Positions 19,389 to 29,084 of a DNA stretch of 64,000 nt are shown piece by piece. The stretch lies in assembly GCF_900698965.1 (NCBI RefSeq), contig NZ_LR217725.1:930001-994000 (forward strand), written 5' to 3'. The translations under genes were made by a program, and so were the position numbers. Below the pieces are notes generated by a model, which saw nothing but the letters and a program-made list of their open reading frames with translations, ran no database searches and was not told the origin of the DNA. The stretch is from Erwinia_E haradaeae_A (GTDB lineage: Bacteria; Pseudomonadota; Gammaproteobacteria; Enterobacterales; Enterobacteriaceae). Each line of letters begins with the position of its first letter. Position 1 is the stretch's first letter.

Positions 19389-21611
19389 TTAAAATGTTCC
19401 GTTTAAGCTGCAAGAAAATTTCCAGTTCTTATTCCCTGGAATACTTGAAATACCTGACTCAAATATAGATACAGAAATATTGTTACTCAATGTATATACC
19501 AGCCCATTCTTTAATGTAGTGGACGTTTTTGGTGAGATGTCGTGAATACTAAGACGGCTGGTTTTATCAATACTGGAATTCGATATTAAATTATTCTCTT
19601 TAAGAATGTGTTCTACTTTAATTCCAGAAACCCATATAAGATGTTGAACAATCGAAACTCGAATATCAGCTCCTAGGTCGCCTCTTGCGTTATTATAATT
19701 AATCGGATTGTAGGCTACAGGAAGCGTAATAGTATCATCCTCCTTATATGCGTTACGAGCAACATGGTTATAACGTAAACCTGTATGCCAGAAAAACAAA
19801 ACAGTTGGACTAATGATAGGATGACCGCCTCCCCATTCTAGGGATGAACTAAATCCGTTTATCTTGCTATTACCTCTTCCATTTTCAGTATGAGGCAATA
19901 TTAATCGTTTAATATCAACCTCATACTGACTAAAAGATATAGCTGGACGGAAATAAATTTGCCCCAATCTTTTAGGTGCATGCCAGTCAGCATATAACCC
20001 AAATCCAAAATTATTTCCATTCATTTTATAGCTATCAGGAAAATAACGCGATAAGGGCTGTGTAACGACACCCCCCAGAGAAAATACTTCTGTTACTCCA
20101 TATCCCACATTCACTACTGGCATAACATTTTTGCTCATAAAAGCTGCAGGTTTAGTGTAGATTAACCAGCATAAATGGCCACCATTAGCAACGCATCCTT
20201 GCTGTAAATTTGTTAACGTATGCTCTTGTGATTTAATTAATGTAAAAGCATCAGTAGCAACTTGGTTAATTGCAGAGCGAGTATTCACTGCATCAACCAA
20301 GAATGGTTTAGTTGTATGTACGTTTTCATCTTTAATTAGTCTTTTAGAACCAACAGTCTTCAATGGGAGGGAAGGGGTATTAAGGGCCTCTCGTGGCACT
20401 CGAAATAGAAATGGATGCTTGACTTTATCATCTGAATCAGATTCTCCAAAAGCAATTTTACCGTCAGGAGAAAATGAAAGGATTTCGGAAGATCCAGAAA
20501 GATCATTTTTTAATGTACCTAAATCAGTTTTATTTTTCCAGTTCTTATCAAACCAAATAATTGCGTGAGATACAGCACTATTTCCGTTAACACTGGAGTA
20601 CCCACCAGCTATGGAACCATCAGGAGAAAGAGATAAGACTTTAGATTCCCCAGAGGGGTCACTAGTTAATGCACCTAAATTAACCTTATTTGCCCAATTC
20701 TCGCCTACCCAGACAGTAGCTTGGGGATTTTTTTTGTCATTAATATTAAAACCACCTGCTACTTTTCCATCAAAAGACAAAGCTAATACCTCAGACACAG
20801 AATTATTAAATGTTTTATCAAACAAGCTATCAGAAGAAGATCCATCGACAATGGTCTTCTTTTCCCATTTATCCCCAGACCAGATAATAGCATGTGACGC
20901 ATGTCTGTTGCGGCTCATATATCCACCCGCTACTTTTCCATCACCAGATAATACTGATACCCCAGAATATATAGGATACTTAGCATGTTCTATATCCATT
21001 CCAATATCAGTGTAAGTCTGCCAATGATCGCCAGACCAAATCGCTCCAGTAAGCCAATCTTTATCATTTGCACTAGAGTGACCTCCTGCTATTTTGCCGT
21101 CAGCAGATAGAGCTGATACCTCAGAAACTATAGCGCGATTCGATCTATTAATATCTATATCGGTTGCTGTTTTCCAGTTATCGCCAGACCATATCACTGC
21201 GTGAAGGGAATCTTTATTAAGAGGAGTAGAGTAACCTCCTGCTATTTTTCCATCAGCAGATAGAGCTAATATACTAGCCATTCCAGTATTATCAGGTTTT
21301 AATGTGCCTAATTTAGTTGGATAAGACCAAAATGGACCAGACCAAATAGAAGCTTGCCTTTGGTACTCCTGAATAGAGGAATATCCTCCTGCAACTTCTC
21401 CGTTAGAAGAGATAGTACTTACTACATGAGACTCAGGACCAATATGAGATGACAGCTGTGTTTTTAATGGATCCTTAACAGATTCCTGTTTAGGTGATAT
21501 TGCTGTAGTCGTAGCAAATGCTAAATTATTTGCACTAAAAAAAAATAACACACACAGAATATAATGGATACATTTACAACATACATCTATGATCGAATTA
21601 AAAAATTTCAT
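19389..21611 (-). CDS. Autotransporter (type V secretion) with HAF-type repeats
   Basis: A predicted outer-membrane autotransporter of 740 residues. A long signal peptide (1-33, ending NNLAFA) is followed by a passenger of about 60-420 built from seven imperfect copies of a unit with the core LSxDGKIAGGYS followed by AIIWSGDNWxxxTDLGTL, typical of the extracellular HAF repeat family. A linker (about 420-475) leads to a C-terminal beta-barrel of about 260 residues with alternating aromatic strands, ending in SLNGTF with the terminal Phe needed for Bam recognition. The frame is open throughout and GAAGGG lies upstream of the ATG. It is isolated by 2.3 and 1.4 kb of non-coding DNA. Seven blade-like repeats would suit a beta-propeller, which is my inference. 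Ligand and role are unknown. Confidence 0.9.
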   Translation of the reverse strand: MKFFNSIIDVCCKCIHYILCVLFFFSANNLAFATTTAISPKQESVKDPLKTQLSSHIGPESHVVSTISSNGEVAGGYSSIQEYQRQASIWSGPFWSYPTKLGTLKPDNTGMASILALSADGKIAGGYSTPLNKDSLHAVIWSGDNWKTATDIDINRSNRAIVSEVSALSADGKIAGGHSSANDKDWLTGAIWSGDHWQTYTDIGMDIEHAKYPIYSGVSVLSGDGKVAGGYMSRNRHASHAIIWSGDKWEKKTIVDGSSSDSLFDKTFNNSVSEVLALSFDGKVAGGFNINDKKNPQATVWVGENWANKVNLGALTSDPSGESKVLSLSPDGSIAGGYSSVNGNSAVSHAIIWFDKNWKNKTDLGTLKNDLSGSSEILSFSPDGKIAFGESDSDDKVKHPFLFRVPREALNTPSLPLKTVGSKRLIKDENVHTTKPFLVDAVNTRSAINQVATDAFTLIKSQEHTLTNLQQGCVANGGHLCWLIYTKPAAFMSKNVMPVVNVGYGVTEVFSLGGVVTQPLSRYFPDSYKMNGNNFGFGLYADWHAPKRLGQIYFRPAISFSQYEVDIKRLILPHTENGRGNSKINGFSSSLEWGGGHPIISPTVLFFWHTGLRYNHVARNAYKEDDTITLPVAYNPINYNNARGDLGADIRVSIVQHLIWVSGIKVEHILKENNLISNSSIDKTSRLSIHDISPKTSTTLKNGLVYTLSNNISVSIFESGISSIPGNKNWKFSCSLNGTF

Positions 21612-22992
21612 AAGACATAATGCCCTTCGAGCAAGCCTGATGTCATCTACACTTACATAGATTTATTGACCTACTATAATTTATCAATAATCATACCTAT
21701 CTTCATGTCCGTGCATGAAGATGCATGAAAAACCGCACACATATGCTATACCTATATCAGAATATTCAGCATATGATCGAAATCATTTAGAGTCAGGAAA
21801 GAAGATCGATTATGATCTGAGATCATATAAAATAAATAGTGATTAAAAAATTAAATAGATATTTTCATCGCAACATGTACTAAATCACGTCATATAATTA
21901 AAAATATATTTAACATTTTATGTTAAATAAAATACTGTGATTTTATCTTTTAGCGCAAAAATTTTAAGTAAAAAGTTCTATAGCGCTCTATCGTAACTCT
22001 TAATAAGATCTAATACTATTCGTCGTATTACCCTCCATATAATTTTAATATCATCTCGCTAGCTGATTTAATGCAAGTGATCATTGCTATTATACCATCA
22101 ATTACAGACATATTGATTCTATATTAGGAAGATAACTCACCTGATGGCAATAAAATAAATTTATTGCATCTAACAAATTCATGATGTTAGATGCAATAAA
22201 TTTATTTGATCACTATAAACGATAGTACTCTTGAGAAGAGTGATCTTCTAATGATAATTTTGTCATAATTATGGATTACAGATTAAAACAGTAAATATTA
22301 TACTGGTTAGTTAACATTTATAAATACCTGCTGAAGACATACAGTTGTGATAATCATTATACTTTAATAATTTATTTATAATTAAACATTAAAATTATAA
22401 TATATATTCATTATTATGTATTATTGTCTGAATAGCACATTGAAAATATAGTCCTAGATATATGCATGTATCACATCAAGATATATGATATAAAAGTATA
22501 TCGTTCATTATAATATACGTTATAATATACGTTATAGTATCTGTAATATGACATTGCATATACAATATAATGTTACACATGTACGCTGATTGTTAAGTCT
22601 TTTAGACATTGTCAAAACAGATACGGTATACATAACATAGCGATATAGCTTAGAATGTTAATTCATAAAGGATTACATCCTAACATGCAATGACGATGTT
22701 TTTGCTAAAATCAATAATTTTAATATCACGCATTATCTATTGATCATCCATTATGAACTCGTTAACTAATTATTATTAGTGCATTAGAATAGTAAAAATA
22801 TAGATCCCTAAATGCTGTATATTTTATATATTATTACATTCATACAAAAACTTATTATATTAAAACTCATCCGTACACATAACAATGTTACATCCTGAGC
22901 ATAAAGTTGTTTCCTAGTATAAAGTCACTTAATCTTCAGTTGTTATAATCTTTAGTGTAACTACTCCTGCACTAGTTTTAAGGTATAAAGCA
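21612..22992. other. Non-coding divergent spacer autotransporter-metK
   Basis: No gene supported over 1.4 kb. It should hold promoters for both divergent genes. A TATAAT at 22944-22949 could be a -10 box for metK, but no good -35 is spaced correctly. I saw no MetJ box (AGACGTCT). One long hairpin lies at 22153-22207. Confidence 0.55.
22153..22207. repeat. Long hairpin, 23-bp perfect arms
   Basis: A 23-nt arm at 22153-22175 (begins AAATAAATTTATTGCATC) pairs without mismatch with 22185-22207 around the loop AATTCATGA. It lies between divergent genes (autotransporter minus, metK plus), so a simple terminator role is unlikely. Confidence 0.97.
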
Positions 22993-24156
22993 ATGCCCAC
23001 ACATCTTTTTACCTCTGAATCAGTATCAGAGGGGCATCCTGACAAGATTGCTGATCAAATTTCTGATGCTATACTCGATGCTATTCTTGAGCAGGACCCG
23101 CAAGCCAAAGTAGCCTGTGAGACGTATGTAAAAACCGGCATGGTGATGGTTGGCGGTGAAATCTCTACTAGCGCTTGGGTAGATATCGAGGAAATTACTC
23201 GACAAAGTATTCGAGATATTGGCTATATCCATTCTGATATGGGATTTGATGCAAACTCCTGTGCCGTACTGAACGCTATTGGTAAGCAATCACCCGACAT
23301 CAATCAGGGTATAGATCGCCCGAATCCAGTTGAGCAAGGAGCTGGCGATCAGGGATTAATGTTTGGATATGCGACAAACGAAACGGATGTCTTTATGCCA
23401 GCACCGGTCACTTATGCTCATCGACTAGTCCAGCGGCAATCTCAAGTTCGAAAAAATGGCATGTTACCATGGCTTCGTCCAGACGCAAAAAGTCAAATTA
23501 CATTTCAGTACGAAGACGGCAAGATTATTGGCATTGATACAGTTGTGTTTTCTACTCAGCATGCAGAGAATATCTCTCAAAAAGATATTAAAGAAGCAGT
23601 ATTAGAAGAAATTATCAAACCCGTCCTGCCAACAAAATGGATGAACAATACTATAAAGTATTATATCAACCCTACTGGTCGCTTTGTTATTGGTGGCCCT
23701 ATGGCTGACTGCGGATTAACTGGTCGTAAAATTATAGTGGATACTTATGGCGGCATGGCTCGTCATGGTGGCGGCTCATTCTCTGGCAAGGACCCCTCGA
23801 AAGTTGACCGATCTGGCGCTTATGCAGCACGATATGTTGCAAAAAACATTATTGCTGCTGGACTAGCAGAAAAATGTGAAATGCAGATTTCTTACGCTAT
23901 TGGTGTGCCAGAGCCAACTTCAATTATGATAGAAACATTTGGTACTGAAAAAATAGATACTACAACGCTCATCAAACTAGTACGTAAGTTCTTTGACCTA
24001 AGACCGTACGGTCTTATTCAGATGTTAAATTTGCTTCGGCCAATTTATCGTGAAACTGCTACTTATGGTCATTTTGGTCGTGAACAATTCCCATGGGAAA
24101 AGACCGATAAAGCCATTCAGCTACGGGAAGAGGCTGGGCTCAAGTGTCTTACTTAA
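22993..24156 (+). CDS. metK: S-adenosylmethionine synthase MetK
   Basis: Makes S-adenosylmethionine from methionine and ATP; essential for methylations (including UbiE here) and radical-SAM enzymes (QueE here). The 387 residues match E. coli MetK (384 aa) very closely. Visible motifs are the ATP/Met-binding SEGHPDKIADQ (H15, D17), the hexapeptide GAGDQGLMFGYA, the P-loop-like GGGSFSGKDPSKVDRSGAY, and GHFGREQFPWE near the C-terminus. AAGG lies about 10 nt upstream of the ATG. I see no MetJ operator, so methionine repression may have been lost. Confidence 0.98.
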   Translation: MPTHLFTSESVSEGHPDKIADQISDAILDAILEQDPQAKVACETYVKTGMVMVGGEISTSAWVDIEEITRQSIRDIGYIHSDMGFDANSCAVLNAIGKQSPDINQGIDRPNPVEQGAGDQGLMFGYATNETDVFMPAPVTYAHRLVQRQSQVRKNGMLPWLRPDAKSQITFQYEDGKIIGIDTVVFSTQHAENISQKDIKEAVLEEIIKPVLPTKWMNNTIKYYINPTGRFVIGGPMADCGLTGRKIIVDTYGGMARHGGGSFSGKDPSKVDRSGAYAARYVAKNIIAAGLAEKCEMQISYAIGVPEPTSIMIETFGTEKIDTTTLIKLVRKFFDLRPYGLIQMLNLLRPIYRETATYGHFGREQFPWEKTDKAIQLREEAGLKCLT

Positions 24157-24623
24157 ATAGTAATCAAGCTTTAAATCTTAATAAGATAAATTGTTAAATC
24201 TCTAATGCGTACCCTTTATTGAAGATTTAAAAAAATTTAAGAGATTGTACAACCCAAAAGCATTTTAATATCTGATCAACAATGACACTATCTATGTAGT
24301 TATAGTATGTAATTATACTATGTGTATTCTGCAGTAGTTATAATATGTGTATTTGCATAAAATATTACAATACTAAGAGAATTCTTAGATAAATTATGCA
24401 ACGATAAATAATCAAAGTGACCGAGGAACCATTAGAGCACTGCAGTTTCTTCAAATTATATAACAGGGTTATCATATAAAAGGGCTATCATGCCTGTACT
24501 ATTGCATAATTTACGCTATGCATCAGTATATATGTATACGTGCAGCGTACAATTCTCGATACAGAGGTCATGATTAATTTATAACTACATAACGTTTATT
24601 GTATTTAAAAAACAGGAGAGTAC
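24157..24623. other. Non-coding spacer metK-pepA
   Basis: No gene supported. AT-rich; the pepA promoter should be here but I cannot place it. Confidence 0.5.
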
Positions 24624-26144
24624 ATGAAATGTAGTATTCGGATTAGTAACTTAGAACAATACAAAAGTGCCTGTATTGTGGTAGGCATTTTTGCATCTCG
24701 ACAGCTCTCGCTAATCGCTGAACAATTAGATATGATTAGTCATGGATATATTCGTTCTGTACTAAATAGTGGCGCGATGCAAGGAAGCATTGGGCAAACT
24801 CTGCTATTACATGATGTTCCTAACATTATTGCTAAACGTATTTTACTTATTGGCTGTGGTAAAAAACGAGATATACATCAAGAAAATTATAAAAAAATCA
24901 TTTATAAAACCATTCAACAATTAAACGATGCAGGGTTAATAAATGCTATATGTTTTCTCACTGAAATACCAGTGCATATTAAAGGCTGTAACACATACTG
25001 GAGAATACGTCATGCCATAGAAGTCACTCATGAGGCAGTGTACAGTTTTAATCAGCTAAAAAGTCAAAAAACTTTGAGAAAACTCTCATTGCGCCATGTC
25101 GTTTTTACTCTCTCTGTAGCTAGCGAATTAAAGGTCGGGACATATGCTATGCAACACGGCTCAGCTATTGCTAATAGTATCAAAATAGCAAAAGATATTA
25201 GTAATATGCCGCCCAATATCTGCAATGCCGCTTACCTTGATATGCAAGCACGTCAGCTGGCCGAGGAGCACAATCAACGGATAACTACCTATTCCATTGG
25301 AGAGAAAGAGATGAAAGAGATAGGTATGAATGCCTATCTCGCTGTTGGGCGCGGATCGCGCAATGAATCTCTAATGTCAGTAATCAAGTACACAGGCGCT
25401 TTAAACGTTAAAACCCGTCCTATTGTCTTCATAGGCAAAGGTGTAACATTCGATACTGGCGGTGTTTCACTCAAACCAGGTGAAAGCATGGATGAAATGA
25501 AATATGATATGTGCGGTGCAGCATCTGTATATGCTGCTATGCGTGTAGCCGCGGAACTTAAACTGCCACTGAATATCATTGGCATTATGGCTGGTTGTGA
25601 AAACATGCCTGGTGGCCGTGCCTATCGCCCGGGGGATGTCCTGACTACTTTATCCGGACAAACGGTAGAGGTATTAAATACTGATGCCGAGGGTCGATTA
25701 ATATTATGTGATGTATTAACATATGTTGAGCGTTTTCAACCAGAAACAGTCATTGATATAGCTACTTTAACAGGTGCTTGCGTTATCGCACTAGGGCATC
25801 ATATAAGCGGATTATTCTCAAATCATAATCCACTAGCGCACGAACTGACAGTTGCAGCAGAACAAGCTGGAGATCAGATTTGGCGACTGCCGATCACAAA
25901 GCAATATCAGCAGCAACTAGATTCTAATGTTGCGGATATTGCGAATATTGGCGGAAGGCATGCTGGAGCCATTACTGCGGCCTGTTTTTTGGCGCGTTTT
26001 GCTCATAAGTACCATTGGGCGCATCTAGATATCGCCGGAACTGCATGGCGTTCTGGAAGTGAAAAAGGAGCCACGGGTCGACCAGTAGCTTTACTATCTC
26101 AGTTCTTAATTAATCGAGCTAATAGCGTGACTAGATCCTCATAG
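24624..26144 (+). CDS. pepA: Leucyl aminopeptidase PepA
   Basis: A hexameric M17 metallo-aminopeptidase removing N-terminal residues from peptides; in E. coli it also binds DNA as a XerCD/carAB accessory factor. The 506 residues (E. coli 503) have the metal-site segments VFIGKGVTFDTGG, KYDMCGAA and the signature NTDAEGRL, with Lys, Asp and Glu ligands kept. AGGAG sits 6 nt before the ATG. holC follows after 174 nt as in E. coli. lptF, divergent in E. coli, is absent. Whether the DNA-binding role persists cannot be judged. Confidence 0.97.
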   Translation: MKCSIRISNLEQYKSACIVVGIFASRQLSLIAEQLDMISHGYIRSVLNSGAMQGSIGQTLLLHDVPNIIAKRILLIGCGKKRDIHQENYKKIIYKTIQQLNDAGLINAICFLTEIPVHIKGCNTYWRIRHAIEVTHEAVYSFNQLKSQKTLRKLSLRHVVFTLSVASELKVGTYAMQHGSAIANSIKIAKDISNMPPNICNAAYLDMQARQLAEEHNQRITTYSIGEKEMKEIGMNAYLAVGRGSRNESLMSVIKYTGALNVKTRPIVFIGKGVTFDTGGVSLKPGESMDEMKYDMCGAASVYAAMRVAAELKLPLNIIGIMAGCENMPGGRAYRPGDVLTTLSGQTVEVLNTDAEGRLILCDVLTYVERFQPETVIDIATLTGACVIALGHHISGLFSNHNPLAHELTVAAEQAGDQIWRLPITKQYQQQLDSNVADIANIGGRHAGAITAACFLARFAHKYHWAHLDIAGTAWRSGSEKGATGRPVALLSQFLINRANSVTRSS

Positions 26145-26318
26145 AATCAATCAATAATATAGATATATATAATGTCGTACGTCACTTGCACAGTTAATAT
26201 GAAGGATATTATCATCCAACAATATTCCCTAACTGTTCTAATGTGATCTTTTTCTAGATCGATTGAAAGAATGAACTCATATCATACCTAAGAACTATAC
26301 ATTGGACGCTTTTAGAAT

Positions 26319-26870
26319 ATGTCTATAAAACATGCAACCTTCTATCTTCTAGCACCAGATAAATCACTAGGTGACATAACTATCCAAGAAGAATTCATCT
26401 GTAGTTTGGTTTATCAAAAATGGCATGATGAGGATAGACGTATAGTCATCGCCTGTGAAAATAAAACACAGGCTATTGCGTTAGACAATGCACTATGGAA
26501 GAGCTTACCTTATTCGTTTATACCTCATAACATTGCAGATGAAGGACCCAAACATGGCGCACCAGTAGAACTAACATGGTCAGATGCTTGCTCTAATAAA
26601 ACATACGATGTAGTAATTAATCTACTAACGCAATGTTCTGATTATATACTATCTTTTTTTGAAGTAATAGACTTTGTGCCTTTGGCAGAGTCATGTAAAC
26701 AGTTTGCCCGAGAACGTTACAAGCAATATCGACAACAAGGGTTTCAATTACATACTGTACAACTATCTAGTGTTTTTCAATCTAATGGGGTAAAACAGGT
26801 CTATAACCCCTTCAGTAAAAACAATTATACAGAAGCAAGCACAATCTATTGCGAACCCATTATCAACTAA
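26319..26870 (+). CDS. holC: DNA polymerase III chi subunit HolC with C-terminal extension
   Basis: Chi links the clamp loader to single-strand binding protein through HolD and SSB. Residues 1-150 align with all of E. coli HolC (147 aa): MSIKHATFYLL, RIVIACENKTQAIALDNALW, SFIPHNIADEGPKHGAPVEL and FARERYKQYRQQGFQLHT. The natural end is near residue 150, but the frame runs 33 residues further (to 183) with a tail that resembles no family I know. valS, which follows holC in E. coli, is missing, so the tail may come from stop loss at a deletion or rearrangement junction. Core identity is firm; the meaning of the tail is not. Confidence 0.93.
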   Translation: MSIKHATFYLLAPDKSLGDITIQEEFICSLVYQKWHDEDRRIVIACENKTQAIALDNALWKSLPYSFIPHNIADEGPKHGAPVELTWSDACSNKTYDVVINLLTQCSDYILSFFEVIDFVPLAESCKQFARERYKQYRQQGFQLHTVQLSSVFQSNGVKQVYNPFSKNNYTEASTIYCEPIIN

Positions 26871-27018
26871 TAGTAATATCATACACTGTGTTCTTAATTA
26901 GATAAGTATAATCAAATCAACCAAGGTTATTCCCGTGTTAATGCTGGTTAAATTTTGCATACCCGTATACTCTATCAGTTGAAGTTTGAGACTATGTGCA
27001 CTATTAATAGAGAAATCT

Positions 27019-27690
27019 ATGCGATACCCAATTAATGCAATATTTCAAACCTTACAGGGAGAAGGTGTTTATGTAGGCGTTCCATCAATATTCATACGCC
27101 TGCAAGGATGCCCAGTCGGTTGCGACTGGTGCGATACTAAATACACATGGAGTAAATCATCTAATCAGGAAGTACCATGGAGATTGATCCCCATAAAAAT
27201 TTCAGATAACGACTCATGGGGGTCAGCGAATACCAAGACAGTTCTTAACACCATAGCTAACCGAGATTGGACAGCAAGACATATTGTTATCACCGGTGGT
27301 GAGCCATGTCTGTATGATCTACGACCGCTAAGTACCGAATTACAAGCTTCTGGGTTTAGTTGTCAAATTGAAACTAGCGGCACCCATGAAGTACTATGCT
27401 CCATGGAAACTTGGGTTACAGTCTCTCCAAAAATCAAAAAGCATGGAAACTATAGTTTATTAAATCAAGCTTTACTCAGAGCTGATGAAATTAAACACCC
27501 AGTTGGACGCCAACGTGATATCGATGCATTAATTAACTCTATTAATATACTTACGGATAACAAAAGGCGCATCATTTCATTACAACCCATTAATCACATA
27601 GCGAGCGCTATCCAGCTCTGTATTAAAACTTGCATTGAGAAAAACTGGCGTCTATCCATACAGACACACAAATATATAAATATCCCTTAA
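27019..27690 (+). CDS. queE: 7-carboxy-7-deazaguanine synthase QueE
   Basis: A radical-SAM enzyme that converts 6-carboxytetrahydropterin (the QueD product) to 7-carboxy-7-deazaguanine on the route to queuosine in tRNA. ATG at 27019 gives MRYPINAIFQTLQGEG and exactly 223 aa, as in E. coli; a TTG 33 nt upstream is unlikely. The 4Fe-4S cluster motif is GCPVGCDWCDTKYTW, followed by HIVITGGEPCLYD, QIETSGTHE and a C-terminal RLSIQTHKYINI. It is oriented towards queD (minus), 400 nt away. The pathway also needs queC and queF, not seen here. Confidence 0.96.
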   Translation: MRYPINAIFQTLQGEGVYVGVPSIFIRLQGCPVGCDWCDTKYTWSKSSNQEVPWRLIPIKISDNDSWGSANTKTVLNTIANRDWTARHIVITGGEPCLYDLRPLSTELQASGFSCQIETSGTHEVLCSMETWVTVSPKIKKHGNYSLLNQALLRADEIKHPVGRQRDIDALINSINILTDNKRRIISLQPINHIASAIQLCIKTCIEKNWRLSIQTHKYINIP

Positions 27691-28090
27691 TAGGATTATC
27701 CATGTGAACACAGACTGCATATTGGTAATTCTAAATTATAGCAATATCTTATTTGATTCTCCTTCTTGATAGATTTTACTATTAAGTATGATGATACTAA
27801 TATTGTTTAGATTCAGATTAAATAGTATACTGAAGCATCTATATCAAATTCATAGGCATCCACGAGCCGCAAGAAACGTCATTCAAAATCCGTAACAAAT
27901 TAATCAACAATAAATAAATTATTAATTAACGTAGATAGATATTGATATATCAATCATAAGGAGCTTTATTTTAATAACAAACGCTATAGACTCAGGGGCA
28001 ATCTTATGCATAACAACAGTGTATAAAAATTATTGATCTTTATGGTTTTTTACCATATCTATACTTTTTTATACGATATATGCATCGCTT
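27691..28090. other. Non-coding convergent spacer queE-queD
   Basis: No gene supported. AAGGAG at about 27959-27964 is followed by no start codon at a suitable distance and may be the ghost of a lost gene start. At its right end, 17 bases at the queD 3' end (28094-28110) are copied immediately downstream of that gene. Confidence 0.5.
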
Positions 28091-28110
28091 TTATATACGA
28101 TATATGCATC
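28070..28110. repeat. 17-nt direct repeat including the queD 3' end
   Basis: TATACGATATATGCATC lies in the last codons of queD (28094-28110) and again at 28070-28086 just beyond its stop. It is a short local duplication that leaves the gene intact. Confidence 0.88.
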
Positions 28111-28447
28111 CAGAATTACATGTTTCTTGAACTATAACTGCACCAAGAGTAGGTAATACTGGTTTAGTTTTTTGAAAAATCCATACAGCTAATATTTCAC
28201 TTGTTGGGTTTTCAAGGCCCGGTATCTGATTCAGATAAGCATGGTCAATCTGAGAATAGATCGGCTGAAATGCATGCTTAATATCAGAGAAATCCATAAC
28301 CCAGCCAGTGCGTGGATCAATCTCAGCAGTCACTTCTAAACGAACTACAAAAGAGTGCCCATGCAAATTACCGCACTTGTGTCCATCAGGGACATGAGGT
28401 AAATAGTGTGCAGCTTCAAATTTAAAGTCTTTAAATAGTGTTATCAC
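28091..28447 (-). CDS. queD: 6-carboxy-5,6,7,8-tetrahydropterin synthase QueD
   Basis: Converts 7,8-dihydroneopterin triphosphate to 6-carboxytetrahydropterin, the step before QueE. The 118 residues (E. coli 121) carry the zinc-binding His residues in FEAAHYLP and GNLHGHSFVVRLE, the catalytic Cys in HKCGNLHGH, WVMDFSDIK, DHAYLN, NPTSEILAVWIF and the C-terminal ETCNSGCIYR. Starts at GTG with AGGTGG 4 nt upstream. It is divergent from cysJ, as in E. coli. Confidence 0.97.
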   Translation of the reverse strand: MITLFKDFKFEAAHYLPHVPDGHKCGNLHGHSFVVRLEVTAEIDPRTGWVMDFSDIKHAFQPIYSQIDHAYLNQIPGLENPTSEILAVWIFQKTKPVLPTLGAVIVQETCNSGCIYRI

Positions 28448-29084
28448 TGTACCACCTGTTCTTATAAAAAGTGCTTAATAACGATAATAGTCCCGATCTT
28501 GCCTGAACAGTGCCTTGCAATATCTTATGCAAGCTGTTGACCTTGTATGAGATAAAGCGTATTAACTTAAAAATTTTATAACTAATACATTATCTATAAA
28601 AATCTTTACGCTACTCTATCTATCTATACTATATAATGCATGAATGACTATCTAATTTTATCATCAGTTAGAGTAGTACGTGTATACAACATATATCATG
28701 AACATCCCGAGCATACGATAAAATCTTAATATCTCCTGCTAGTTTTGATTCTTCAACGAAAGATGCATCAGGGTGATTAAAACAGTCATGATAACATCAG
28801 ATACTAATTTCTTGTGATCAGAGAGATATTTACTTGTAATATCGATGCATTCATTTCACAATGGAAACTCTGATGGGGCATCGTTTACATTAGTACTTGG
28901 ATACATATAGTGTTTAGATCACTAATTCATGACATAAGTTATATCTATAACTACCCAATAAATACCTGTTAAACGATCGTTTAATTATTTTATATGCATT
29001 TAGAACAACCATTTTTTGCATCAGGTTTGCACGCTAACTCTTACCTTATCGATTTTGATCTCTAACTCTGGGGTTTTTGATGTA
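28448..29084. other. Divergent spacer queD-cysJ
   Basis: No gene supported. It must contain the promoters of queD and cysJIH. A 16-nt palindrome at 28969-28984 is the only operator-like element I see. An in-frame extension of cysJ to 29016 is not conserved. Confidence 0.55.
28969..28984. promoter_or_regulatory. Palindrome upstream of cysJ, possible operator
   Basis: TTAAACGATCGTTTAA is a perfect 16-nt palindrome 100 nt before the cysJ start. It could be a repressor or activator site, but it does not match a known CysB consensus, since CysB sites are not clean palindromes. Confidence 0.3.

Noticed and set aside
20611..21015. 134-codon open frame opposite the autotransporter gene
   Set aside because: Antisense shadow created by the repeated coding units; the minus-strand frame has signal peptide, repeats and barrel.
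29016..29084. N-terminal extension of cysJ resembling a signal peptide
   Set aside because: CysJ is cytoplasmic and the family starts at MTTQVP, which is the ATG at 29085.
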